From Roseiflexaceae bacterium (lineage in GTDB: Bacteria; Chloroflexota; Chloroflexia; Chloroflexales; Roseiflexaceae): a stretch of DNA of 9,204 nt. The notes beneath the pieces were generated by a model. The model saw only the letters and a list, made by a program, of their open reading frames with translations. It had not been told where the DNA came from and did no database searches. Location of the stretch: positions 1 to 9,204 of the forward strand of contig JACMIM010000703.1 in the NCBI GenBank assembly GCA_014381165.1. Reading direction: 5' to 3'. This document shows, in pieces, positions 1 to 6,628 of this stretch; position 1 is the stretch's first letter; each line of letters begins with the position of its first letter. A program made the position numbers and the translations under genes.

Positions 1-819
1 GAGGCGATCGGCCTGCTTCAGGAGCATGGCGATGAGGCCAAGCTGCTCGCGGGCGGCCACTCACTGTTGCCAGCCATGAAGCTGCGGCTCGCGCAGCCCG
101 GCGTGCTGATCGACATCACCAAGATCGACAGTCTACGCGGCATCGCCGTCAATGGCGATGTGAAGATGGGCGCGATGGCCACGTATAGCGCGATCACCGA
201 ACACGCCGAGCTGCGCGCGGCCTGTGGCGTGCTGGCCGAGGTCTGTGCCCAGATTGGCGACATCCAGGTACGCAACCGTGGCACAATCGGCGGCTCATTG
301 GCTCACAGCGATCCCGCCGCCGATCTTCCGGCGCTGGCGCTGGCGCTCGACGCCATGATGACTGTGCAAGGGCCAAACGGCAGCCGCGAGATCGCTGCCG
401 GCGACATGTTCGTGGAGATGTTGACCACGGCGCTGGAGCCGGATGAGGTGATGACGGCAGTGACCATGCCACGCCTTGGTGCCGGTGAGGGCGCGGTTTA
501 TGAAAAGCTTCGCAACCCGGCCTCTCGCTATGCGATTGTCGGCGTAGCGGCGTATGTGAAGATCGACGGCGGCATGGTCAGCGCGGCCCGCGTGGCCGTG
601 ACCGGCGCTGGTGTCAAAGCCGTGCGCCAGCCCACGCTGGAGGCCGCGCTGGTTGGCAGCGACGGTGGGGCCGATGCGATCGCCAGCGCGGCCGAGCAGG
701 CCGGTGAGGATGTCGATTTCCTGGGCGACATTCACGCCTCCGAGGACTATCGCCGCGCCATGGTTAAGATCTACGCCCGACGCGCGTTGGTCAGGGCCGT
801 GGCTCAGGCGCAAGGTTAA
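1..819 (+). CDS. FAD-binding (medium, CoxM-type) subunit of a molybdenum hydroxylase, 5'-truncated
   Basis: The reading frame is open from base 1, so the gene begins upstream; the ATG at 67 lies inside a conserved motif and is not the start. 272 residues are visible, most of the usual 280-300. Two family FAD-binding signatures are readable: AGGHSLLPAMKLRL, spanning the window edge of the N-terminal domain, and VRNRGTIGGSLAHSDPAADLP about 65 residues later. The rest fits the CO_deh_flav C-terminal domain. In this family the subunit carries electrons between the 2Fe-2S subunit and FAD in CO dehydrogenase, xanthine dehydrogenase or related aldehyde/N-heterocycle oxidases, normally in a cytoplasmic L-M-S complex. 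The substrate cannot be read from this subunit. A strong terminator follows, so this is the last gene of its operon; partner subunits should lie upstream, outside the window. The family call is firm; naming it coxM would be over-reading. Confidence 0.93.
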   Translation, partial: EAIGLLQEHGDEAKLLAGGHSLLPAMKLRLAQPGVLIDITKIDSLRGIAVNGDVKMGAMATYSAITEHAELRAACGVLAEVCAQIGDIQVRNRGTIGGSLAHSDPAADLPALALALDAMMTVQGPNGSREIAAGDMFVEMLTTALEPDEVMTAVTMPRLGAGEGAVYEKLRNPASRYAIVGVAAYVKIDGGMVSAARVAVTGAGVKAVRQPTLEAALVGSDGGADAIASAAEQAGEDVDFLGDIHASEDYRRAMVKIYARRALVRAVAQAQG

Positions 820-832
820 TTCTTTTAGCATC

Positions 833-880
833 AAGACGCCGTCGGGAGGCACTATAGCGTCCCGACGGCGTCTTTGTATT
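833..880 (+). terminator. Rho-independent terminator after the flavoprotein gene
   Basis: A perfect 15-bp inverted repeat (arms 833-847 and 860-874, core GACGCCGTCGGGA) encloses a 12-nt loop and runs into a T-rich tail, TCTTTGTATT. It begins 14 bases after the TAA stop at 817-819. The GC-rich stem plus T tail on the + strand is the classic intrinsic terminator form. It also shields the minus-strand genes from read-through. Confidence 0.9.
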
Positions 881-887
881 ATCATTT

Positions 888-1005
888 CTTAGGACTTATG
901 CAGTTGCCCAACAGCTTTCATTTCGCCTGCGGCGGGCGAGGAACTAACGAATGATTGTTTCATTTTTTGGTGCAAAGCACCAAAAAAGATAGCTTTTCCA
1001 TAGCC
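888..1005 (+). repeat. Dispersed repeat copy A with hairpin (possible MITE or IS remnant)
   Basis: The left end is CTTAGGACTTATGCAGTTG (888-906). Its reverse complement recurs with 16 of 19 matches at 6754-6772. Farther in come GGAACTA (940-946), TGTTTC, a perfect 11-bp hairpin (arms 963-973 and 977-987, loop AAA), then AAAAAAGATAG. GGAACTA, TGTTTC and AAAAAAGATAG recur in the same order in copy B (6629-6772). The hairpin centre GGTGCAAAGCACCA matches the reverse complement of B's centre at 13 of 14 positions. The right end of A fades near 1005, where B continues to an inverted terminal motif, so A may be right-truncated. No transposase is present. The right boundary is approximate. Confidence 0.55.
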
Positions 1006-1008
1006 ATG

Positions 1009-1230
1009 TCACTCAGCCGTGAGATGTATCTGGCCCTCTTGGTGAGGGAACGACTGCGGGTAGGCTGTGCGTAGCAAGCGCTCGACCCAGGCGACATCGG
1101 CGGCATAGTTCTCATCGCTGGCGCTGCGACCAGTAATGGCGTGGACAATCTGCGCGGGCTGCATTTTTGCACGGAACATCAGCAGCACGACATTAGCGGG
1201 GAGCCGTGGGTGCGCGGTTTCTGCACTCAT
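1009..1230 (-). CDS. Small protein of unknown function, coupled to the GMPP/PMM-like gene
   Basis: 73 residues, starting at the ATG at 1230-1228. The preceding gene's stop TAA (1232-1230) shares one base with this ATG (TAATG), and AGGA (1239-1242) sits 8 nt upstream, so translation is probably coupled. I do not recognise the family. The sequence looks soluble, with no signal peptide or membrane segment. It has a hydrophobic patch, VVLLMFRAKMQ, followed by an amphipathic helix-like stretch (VAWVERLLRTAYPQ, about residues 46-59). The start context and protein-like composition favour a real gene over the overlapping same-strand frame. The stop lies a few bases from repeat copy A, so the C-terminus could have been altered by that insertion. 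From position only, I infer that it may act with the upstream enzyme. Confidence 0.66.
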   Translation of the reverse strand: MSAETAHPRLPANVVLLMFRAKMQPAQIVHAITGRSASDENYAADVAWVERLLRTAYPQSFPHQEGQIHLTAE

Positions 1231-3728
1231 TACTGAAGTCCTGCCACTAGACCAGCGTATTTCTCGGTCAGCACATGGGCCTGATCCTCTGTTGTGCCCT
1301 CGGCAATAACATGAAAGAAGGGGCCGTCAGGGTCAGGTAAGATGAGTACCCACTCATCGCCTAGGTCGATTTTAATCCCATCGATCTGCTCGAGCTTGCG
1401 GTCTTGATACTGCTGGTTCAGAATGCGCATAACCTTTCCTTTGTATTCCCAGCGACAGGGCACGCGGGTCTGGTCGATAAAATACGGCGGCAGATCGGCG
1501 ATTACTTGTGAGAGCGAGCGCTCGTGCAGCGTCAGCAGTTCAAGCATCTTGACGATTGAGTACAAGCCGTCGGCGACTGGGAAAAAGCCTGGGAAAATGT
1601 AGTTGCCCTGGCTGTCGCCAAGCAGTAGCAAGTCGCGGTTGCTGGCTGCCGTCCGCATCAACGCCGAAAGATTCGCTCGCGTGCGCTCGATGGTGCCGCC
1701 ATACTGCTGGGCGATCTGTTCAAAGGCGCGGGGCGCGGTTACTGGCACTGCCACACGCCCGCCGCCATGGACGGCCATGGATAGCGCAGTCAGGGCCAAC
1801 AGCGCCTGCATACCAGGCACCCGCCGTCCGGTGTTGTCGACCAAAAACAGCTTTTCGCCGCCGCTGTCGATCCGTACACCCAGGCTCGCCTCTAGCGCAG
1901 GGGTGATTCTCGACAGCCGCTCGATGCCTTCTTCGAACTGTTGGCTGGTCTGAAAGATGCGCGTGTCGTCGAGATTGGCGTTCAGCTCGGTGACATCTGC
2001 ACCTAGTCGGCGCAAAATATTAGGCAGTAGCTGTGATGGGTTCGCGTTGGCGTAATCGACTACGAGCTTGAAGTTTTTGCTGATACGGGCCAGCGCATCG
2101 GCGCGCAACGAGGCGAAAAATGCCTCGGTGTACGTAATGTCGATATCCTCGCCATCGCGAATGCGGCCAATTTCATCCAGATATACCCGCCGGTAGTCTT
2201 CGCGGAAGAAGACACCCTCGATCTTTCGCTCGGTGGCTGTGTCGATATCCAGGCCATTGGGATCGAAGAATTTGATATCGACCACGCGATTGTCAAATGG
2301 TGAAAGCCGCACATGAATGCCGCCCGCCGCACTGCTGGCGTGAGTCATGAAGCGCGAGACCGGCAACGGGACGCTATGGATATCATCGATATCAACGCCG
2401 GCGGAGCAGAGGCCGGAAAGCATAGCCCGCTTGAGCATTCTGGGCGTGTAGTGCGCGTCGCGGTTCATGATTACTTTGGAGCCGCGCGGCAGTGTCGCGC
2501 CGAAAGCCGCGCCCAACTTGGCGCAGAATTCCGGCGTCAGATCGATATTAACTAGGCCGGTGATGCCATTGCGCCCAAATAGTACCCGCCGACCCTGCGA
2601 CCCCCAAATGATGCTGGAGCTGATCGTCGCGCCCTCGTCAACCTCTTTCGATGGCCAGATTTTGACGTTCGCGCCGATCACGGCTCCGGCATTGATGATC
2701 GTCTGATCGCCGACTACCACGCCTTCGAACAGCACGGCGCGGCTTTTGATATTACACTGGCGCAACACGATTGCGCCACGTAATTCTGATCGCTCGCCAA
2801 TGTAGGAGTTGCGCCAAATGATTGAGCGGTCGATCGTGGCGCGCGTGTCCACCACCGTGTAGTCGCGGATGGCTGTCGGCCCGTGGACAATCACGCCACC
2901 CTTGATCTTGACGCCATGGCCCAGGTAGACAGGCCCATACAACTGCGCATCGGGCGCGATATCGGCTTCGCCATCCAGCCAAATGTCGCCGTCGAGCCGG
3001 TGCCCCACCCGGGGTAAGTCAACCTTGCCTTCCATGTAATCGCGGCTGGCCCGCATGTACTCTTCGATCGTGCCGACATCGGTCCAATAGCCCTCGGCAA
3101 TATAGCCTTTGAGCTGGTCTTTTCGGCGTAGCATGGCCGGAAACACATCCTTCGACCAATCGGCACTTTTACCCTTCTCGATATAGCGCAGCACCTTGGG
3201 ATCGAGCACATAAATCCCCGTGTTGACATTATCGGAAAAGACCTCGCCCCAGCTTGGCTTTTCGAGGAACTGGCGGACGTTATTCGCTTCATCGATGATC
3301 GTCACGCCGAACTCAAGTGGGTTTGGCACCCGTGTCAGGGTGATCGTCGCAAGTGCTCCCGATGCCTCGTGGGCGGCGATAATTTTGCCAAGATCGAAAT
3401 CGGTCAGTGCATCGCCGGAAATGACCAGAAATGGCTCTTTGAGCAGGTGCTCGGCATTCTTAACACTGCCGGCGGTACCCAGCGGCTGGTCTTCAAGCGA
3501 GTATTCAATATTGACGCCGAAGGCCGATCCGTCGCCAAAGTGATCCTGAATGATATTTGCTAAGTACTGAACGGTGACGACAATCTCGGTGATGTTATGC
3601 TGCTTGAGCAGTTCGATGATATGGCCCATCACTGGGCGATCGACGATTGGCACCATTGGCTTGGGGCGATTGATGGTTAGAGGGCGCAACCGCGAGCCCT
3701 CGCCACCTGCCATAACCACAGCTTTCAT
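1230..3728 (-). CDS. Mannose-1-phosphate guanylyltransferase-like / LbH / degenerate phosphomannomutase fusion
   Basis: 832 residues. The start is the ATG at 3728-3726, with AGAGGA 9 nt upstream. An in-frame ATG at 3746 would sit on that ribosome site, and the residues before it are not family-like. Residues 1-235 form the nucleotidyltransferase domain: VMAGGEGSRLRPLT, RPKPMVPI, SGDALTD (metal-binding D106), FLEKP (154-158), YWTDVGT (214-220). Residues about 247-375 are hexapeptide left-handed beta-helix repeats. From about 385 to the end the fold matches phosphohexomutases (residues 415-500 align in pattern with PMM domain I), but the active-site motifs are gone. HVRLSPFD (472-479) stands where TASHNP is expected, DSGGEK (621-626) replaces DGDGDR, and PDPDGP (798-803) replaces the RPSGTEP phosphate loop. 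Long proteins of this layout are, from memory, usual in actinobacteria, cyanobacteria and Chloroflexota. The first domain probably makes GDP-mannose or a similar NDP-sugar; mutase activity is unlikely. The name 'bifunctional' would be misleading. Confidence 0.93.
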   Translation of the reverse strand: MKAVVMAGGEGSRLRPLTINRPKPMVPIVDRPVMGHIIELLKQHNITEIVVTVQYLANIIQDHFGDGSAFGVNIEYSLEDQPLGTAGSVKNAEHLLKEPFLVISGDALTDFDLGKIIAAHEASGALATITLTRVPNPLEFGVTIIDEANNVRQFLEKPSWGEVFSDNVNTGIYVLDPKVLRYIEKGKSADWSKDVFPAMLRRKDQLKGYIAEGYWTDVGTIEEYMRASRDYMEGKVDLPRVGHRLDGDIWLDGEADIAPDAQLYGPVYLGHGVKIKGGVIVHGPTAIRDYTVVDTRATIDRSIIWRNSYIGERSELRGAIVLRQCNIKSRAVLFEGVVVGDQTIINAGAVIGANVKIWPSKEVDEGATISSSIIWGSQGRRVLFGRNGITGLVNIDLTPEFCAKLGAAFGATLPRGSKVIMNRDAHYTPRMLKRAMLSGLCSAGVDIDDIHSVPLPVSRFMTHASSAAGGIHVRLSPFDNRVVDIKFFDPNGLDIDTATERKIEGVFFREDYRRVYLDEIGRIRDGEDIDITYTEAFFASLRADALARISKNFKLVVDYANANPSQLLPNILRRLGADVTELNANLDDTRIFQTSQQFEEGIERLSRITPALEASLGVRIDSGGEKLFLVDNTGRRVPGMQALLALTALSMAVHGGGRVAVPVTAPRAFEQIAQQYGGTIERTRANLSALMRTAASNRDLLLLGDSQGNYIFPGFFPVADGLYSIVKMLELLTLHERSLSQVIADLPPYFIDQTRVPCRWEYKGKVMRILNQQYQDRKLEQIDGIKIDLGDEWVLILPDPDGPFFHVIAEGTTEDQAHVLTEKYAGLVAGLQ

Positions 3729-3737
3729 CGCGTGGTT

Positions 3738-3743
3738 TCCTCT
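3738..3743 (-). promoter_or_regulatory. Ribosome binding site fixing the fusion-gene start
   Basis: AGAGGA on the minus strand, 9 nt before the ATG at 3728. It overlaps an alternative in-frame ATG at 3746-3744, which it therefore cannot serve. This supports the 832-residue form, beginning MKAVVMAGGEG. Confidence 0.7.
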
Positions 3744-3768
3744 CATGCGCTGCAATGCTGATGCTGGC

Positions 3769-3798
3769 AGTATAGCACGCTGGGAAGCTGGCGGGCAA
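3769..3798 (-). promoter_or_regulatory. Putative sigma-70-type promoter of the GMPP/PMM-like unit
   Basis: On the minus strand, TTGCCC (3798-3793) is followed after 18 nt by TATACT (3774-3769), preceded by TGC, which gives an extended -10. The predicted start point near 3762 leaves a leader of about 34 nt before the ATG at 3728. The -10 is 5 of 6 to consensus and the -35 is 4 of 6. No operator-like dyad overlaps it. Confidence 0.5.
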
Positions 3799-3817
3799 CG
3801 AACCTGTGAAACACGTA

Positions 3818-3862
3818 ACCACCAAGCCACCAAGTTTTTTTAGAACTTGGTGGCTTGGTGGT
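3818..3862. repeat. Perfect 19-bp inverted repeat between the fusion gene and the CAP gene
   Basis: Arms at 3818-3836 and 3844-3862 are perfectly complementary around the loop TTTTTAG. Each arm is itself built from a tandem repeat (ACCACCAAG then CCACCAAG). It lies 31 bp downstream of the CAP gene stop. Neither strand has a T tract after the stem, since the T run is in the loop, so it is not a canonical terminator. It could still stabilise or trim the CAP mRNA 3' end, or be a repeat-derived palindrome. Confidence 0.75.
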
Positions 3863-3893
3863 GAAAAGCAATCAAACAGAATTTGCAGCTAGG

Positions 3894-4445
3894 CTAGCGT
3901 GGCTCGCCGAAGTCTTGTGTCCAGTAAGCGGTACCATTGGCGGTTTTCACCAGCGCAATGCCAATGTGCTTGTATGAACAGCGGGTCATGTTCTCGTAGT
4001 GGCCCTTGCTCGTGCGCCATGCCTCGACAACGGCTGCGGACGTGGGGTAGCCATAAGCCACATTTTCGCCGACCAAGCCAGTGTAGCCGGCGTTCTTCGC
4101 ACGTATACTTGGCGATGAATCTTGCGCGCCTGTGTGCGACATGATATTGGTGGTTGCCATGTAGCTCGTATGGCCTTCTGCTGCCACTTGGAGGTGCTCA
4201 TCAACAACTAGGGCAGCGCAACCAACGCTCGCGCGCAGCTGATTCGTGAGGTTGAGCACTTCCTGCTCTTCAACTGAGACAAGTGTTGGCGTGGGCAGTG
4301 CGGTCTTTGCGACAGGGGCCATCGCGATTGGTATGAAGATATGGTGGGTCATTGCTGCTTTCACGGCTGACGCCCCAAGCATAACGCTGAAAAGGACTGC
4401 CACGGTGCTGGAAAGAAGCTGTGTTCGAGCGTGCAGAATGTTCAC
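3894..4445 (-). CDS. Exported CAP/SCP-domain protein (YkwD-like)
   Basis: 183 residues from a GTG at 4445-4443, with AAGGA 8 nt upstream. Residues 1-31 form a Sec signal peptide: basic start, hydrophobic core TVAVLFSVMLGASA, likely cleavage after VKA. A short Pro/Thr linker follows, then a CAP domain at about 58-181. Recognisable parts are EVLNLTNQLRASVGC, H92, MSHTG (H104), GENVAYG (E127), VEAW, GHYENM (H149) and KHIGIALVK...YWTQDFG. H104, E127 and H149 are plausible members of the conserved CAP cavity, and C76 and C156 may pair in a disulfide. Bacterial members are secreted and mostly of unknown role; some bind lipids or cell-wall material. It stands alone, with its own likely promoter at 4484-4489, divergent from dprA. 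The domain call is firm; the function is open. Confidence 0.9.
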   Translation of the reverse strand: MNILHARTQLLSSTVAVLFSVMLGASAVKAAMTHHIFIPIAMAPVAKTALPTPTLVSVEEQEVLNLTNQLRASVGCAALVVDEHLQVAAEGHTSYMATTNIMSHTGAQDSSPSIRAKNAGYTGLVGENVAYGYPTSAAVVEAWRTSKGHYENMTRCSYKHIGIALVKTANGTAYWTQDFGEPR

Positions 4446-4483
4446 TGTGCATTTCCTTGGTACGGCTGCGCGTAGTTTCTATG

Positions 4484-4489
4484 ATTATA
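4484..4489 (-). promoter_or_regulatory. Putative -10 box of the CAP-protein gene
   Basis: A perfect TATAAT on the minus strand, about 38 nt before the GTG at 4445. The best -35 candidate is weak: TAACCA at 4513-4508 with an 18-nt spacer, 3 of 6. The predicted leader is about 30 nt. Confidence 0.45.
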
Positions 4490-4595
4490 CTGAGGATACC
4501 AGAGGGCTGGTTAAAAATCGGTAGTACAACACTCCTAAGTTGTGGTGGGTAATTTGCGAATGTGCCACCAGTTTTCCGCGCGTTCGTGGTAACGG

Positions 4596-4618
4596 CGTTC
4601 TGCTAGACTGCCAGAACG
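4596..4618 (+). promoter_or_regulatory. Putative extended -10 of dprA inside a 7-bp dyad
   Basis: TGC followed by TAGACT (4601-4609) resembles an extended -10. It is enclosed by the inverted repeat CGTTCTG (4596-4602) / CAGAACG (4612-4618). No good -35 is visible. The dyad could be an operator over the promoter, or chance. The predicted leader to the ATG at 4671 is about 55 nt. Confidence 0.3.
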
Positions 4619-4658
4619 AACACAAGCCGGATGCCAGTGGGGCTACGCCTTGCTCAAT

Positions 4659-4664
4659 AGGAAG
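4659..4664 (+). promoter_or_regulatory. Ribosome binding site fixing the dprA start
   Basis: AGGAAG ends 6 nt before the ATG at 4671. In-frame alternatives are worse: the ATG at 4665 directly abuts this site, and the TTG at 4650 lies upstream of it with no purine-rich site of its own. Confidence 0.65.
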
Positions 4665-4670
4665 ATGGTC

Positions 4671-5753
4671 ATGGAACAGCGGCACGCATATCTCGGTTTC
4701 AACCTGACGGCTGGTATCGGCCCCTCCCGTGTTGCGCGGTTGGTCGATTATTTCGGCACGGCCCTAGCGGCGTGGGCCGCGCCAGCAAGCGAACTCTCGG
4801 CCTGTGGGCTTGGTGCCAAGAGCGTCTCGGCGCTGCTGGCGGCGCGCGAACGATACGACCTTGATGCGGAGTTTACGCGAGCGGCGCAGCTTGGTGTTTC
4901 AATAATCTGTATCGAGGATGCTGCCTACCCAGCGCTACTACACCAGATCCCACAGCCGCCGCCACTGCTCTACCTGCGCGGTGAGATCAGCAAGGCCGAC
5001 GACTGGGCGCTGGCAGTGGTTGGTACCCGTGGCCCCTCCGAATACGGGCGCGAGGCGACCAGGCGTATCGCTGGTGAGCTTGCCGGCGCAGGTGTGACGA
5101 TCATCTCGGGGTTAGCGCTTGGTATTGATGCAGCCGCCCACACTGCTGCACTCGATGCGCAGGGCCGAACGCTGGCTGTGCTGGCCTGTGGGGTCGATCT
5201 GCCGTACCCCGAGCGGAATCGACGCTTGGCCGATCAAATCGTGCAGAATGGCGCGCTGATTAGTGAGTATCCACTTTCGAGTGTTCCGCTGCCCAATAAC
5301 TTTCCAGCGCGCAACCGGCTGATCAGCGGCCTGGCGCGTGGCACGCTAGTTGTCGAGGCAGGCGAGCGTAGCGGCGCGCTGATTACGGTCGAGTTTGCAC
5401 TTGAGCAGGGCCGCGAAGTCTTCGCCGTACCAGGGCCGATCTACAGCCCCAAAAGCGTTGGCACACACCGGCTCATTCGTGATGGCGCAACCCTGGTCAC
5501 GTGCGCCCAGGATATGCTCGATGGCATGAACTGGACGATGGTAAGCGCCCAGCAGGAAGTGCGTCAGGCCATTCCAGAAACTGCCGACGAAGCAGTGCTG
5601 TTGCCGCTGGTCGGCTACGAGCCGCGCCATGTCGACGAGCTTGGCCGTTCCTGTGGCCTAGCCACGCCGACGCTGCTTTCAACCTTGGCGATGCTCGAAC
5701 TCAAAGGAGTTGTGAGGCAAGCCGGCCCAATGCAGTATGTGTTGGCGCGCTGA
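4671..5753 (+). CDS. dprA: DNA-processing protein DprA (Smf)
   Basis: 360 residues, a normal length for the three-part form. The N-terminal helical SAM/HhH-like domain is about 1-80 (LTAGIGPSRVARLVDYFG). The Rossmann-like core is about 82-285, with PPPLLYLRG, AVVGTRGPSEYGREATRR (116-132), ISGLALGIDAAAH (145-157), GVDLPYPERNRRL, ISEYPL, NFPARNRLISGLARGTLVVEAGERSGAL (210-237) and VPGPIYSPKSVGTHRLIRDGA. A C-terminal winged-helix (DML1-like) domain is about 305-360. DprA binds incoming single-stranded DNA in the cytoplasm and loads RecA during natural transformation. The gene occurs widely in bacteria not known to be competent. The frequent dprA-topA arrangement is absent here: the next gene is a convergent transporter component with a 10-bp gap. 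All core motifs are intact. Confidence 0.97.
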   Translation: MEQRHAYLGFNLTAGIGPSRVARLVDYFGTALAAWAAPASELSACGLGAKSVSALLAARERYDLDAEFTRAAQLGVSIICIEDAAYPALLHQIPQPPPLLYLRGEISKADDWALAVVGTRGPSEYGREATRRIAGELAGAGVTIISGLALGIDAAAHTAALDAQGRTLAVLACGVDLPYPERNRRLADQIVQNGALISEYPLSSVPLPNNFPARNRLISGLARGTLVVEAGERSGALITVEFALEQGREVFAVPGPIYSPKSVGTHRLIRDGATLVTCAQDMLDGMNWTMVSAQQEVRQAIPETADEAVLLPLVGYEPRHVDELGRSCGLATPTLLSTLAMLELKGVVRQAGPMQYVLAR

Positions 5754-5763
5754 TACCTTCTAA

Positions 5764-6609
5764 CTACTTGAACCAGCGCCGCCCGGCCTGCTCGAACCAA
5801 TCTTGGTCGCGCAGGGTTTCCAGCGCGGCGTCGATCTGATCGCGCAGCAGGTAGGCGCGGTTCGAGACGGCGACGGCGTAGGGTTCGAGCGTGAGCGCTG
5901 GCGGCACGAAGCGCAGGCCGGGAGCTTGATGGATCGCAGCGAGCGCTGCGGCATTATCGGCGACGACAGCCTCCAGGCGGCCAGCACGTAGATCGGCGAA
6001 GGCCTGCGCGGCGGTGTCATAGTTCGCGTGCAGTTCAAGGCCTGGGTCTTTTGCCGCCAGCCCGCGCAGGAATGTGTCAGCATCTGAGCCTAGCGCCACG
6101 CCGACCCGTTGGCCGCGTAGGCCATCCACACTGCCGATCGGCGAACGCTCGGGCACAACCAACACCTGCCCGGCGTTGAAGTAGAAACTTGAAAACGTAG
6201 CGCGCCAGCCCTGCTCCGGCGCATAGGGCAACGCCGAGATAACAGCATCGGCCTGATCGGTCGCCAGTGTTTCATAGGCCGATTCAAGCGTGGTCGGCAC
6301 GAACTCAACGTCTAACCCAAGTTGGAGGCCAATTGCTTGGGCTAGCTCGATATCGTAGCCATACGGCTCCTCGCGTAGTTGCCCCTGACGCACGGCTTGG
6401 CGGGTGCCAGTGAAGGGCGCGTAGCCAAAATCCACGGCCACGCGCAACGTCCCGCGCTGCTGGGCCGCCGCCCAAACTGGATCAAGGCCCTGGCCGGCCA
6501 CGTTGGTGCCGAATTGGGCGCTTAACGCCAGCAGCGCGTAGACACACAGCACCAGTGTCGCAAGTGTTGCTCGATATTTAGCGGTTCTACCTAATAAGTA
6601 GGCGTTCAC
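5764..6609 (-). CDS. Exported family 3 solute-binding protein (amino-acid ABC transporter type)
   Basis: 281 residues from a GTG at 6609-6607, with GGAGA 9 nt upstream. An N-terminal hydrophobic segment at about 15-31 is a signal peptide or uncleaved anchor; the cysteine at 22 lies inside it without a proper lipobox, so this is probably not a lipoprotein. The mature part is a typical SBP_bac_3 fold: GTLRVAVDFGYAPF (53-66), YGYDIELAQAIGLQLGLDVEFVP (83-105), TDQADAVISALPY, a hinge near VDGLRGQRVGVALGSDADTFL (161-181), and DLRAGRLEAVVADNAAAL. Such proteins capture amino acids or other small polar ligands outside the membrane and deliver them to an ABC permease. No permease or ATPase gene is adjacent, so it is an orphan here or works with a distant system. 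The ligand cannot be assigned. Its 3' end converges on dprA, and repeat copy B lies just upstream of its start. Confidence 0.92.
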   Translation of the reverse strand: MNAYLLGRTAKYRATLATLVLCVYALLALSAQFGTNVAGQGLDPVWAAAQQRGTLRVAVDFGYAPFTGTRQAVRQGQLREEPYGYDIELAQAIGLQLGLDVEFVPTTLESAYETLATDQADAVISALPYAPEQGWRATFSSFYFNAGQVLVVPERSPIGSVDGLRGQRVGVALGSDADTFLRGLAAKDPGLELHANYDTAAQAFADLRAGRLEAVVADNAAALAAIHQAPGLRFVPPALTLEPYAVAVSNRAYLLRDQIDAALETLRDQDWFEQAGRRWFK

Positions 6610-6628
6610 GATATGTTATCTCCGCGCT

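Noticed and set aside
295..885. 196-aa minus-strand frame opposite the flavoprotein gene
   Set aside because: It is antisense to a clearly conserved gene, has a low-complexity His/Arg/Ala-rich composition, and runs through the terminator.
963..987. Hairpin TTTTTTGGTGC/GCACCAAAAAA as a bidirectional terminator
   Set aside because: On either strand the U run precedes the stem and A residues follow it, the reverse of an intrinsic terminator. It is treated as part of repeat copy A.
960..1172. 70-aa minus-strand frame overlapping the 73-aa gene
   Set aside because: It has no ribosome site, an atypical Arg/Ser/Pro-rich composition, and runs into the repeat element. The 73-aa frame has the coupled start.
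3729..3833. N-terminal extension of the GMPP/PMM-like protein to 867 aa
   Set aside because: The extra residues cover the putative promoter and ribosome site and are not family-like. The family begins MKAVVMAGGEG.
4596..4618. LexA/SOS box upstream of dprA
   Set aside because: The half-sites GTTC and GAAC are inverted with a spacing unlike known LexA boxes. It is kept only as an unassigned dyad.
6525..6609. Lipoprotein lipobox at Cys22 of the solute-binding protein
   Set aside because: The residue before Cys is Leu, and hydrophobic residues continue after it, so the lipobox rule is not met.
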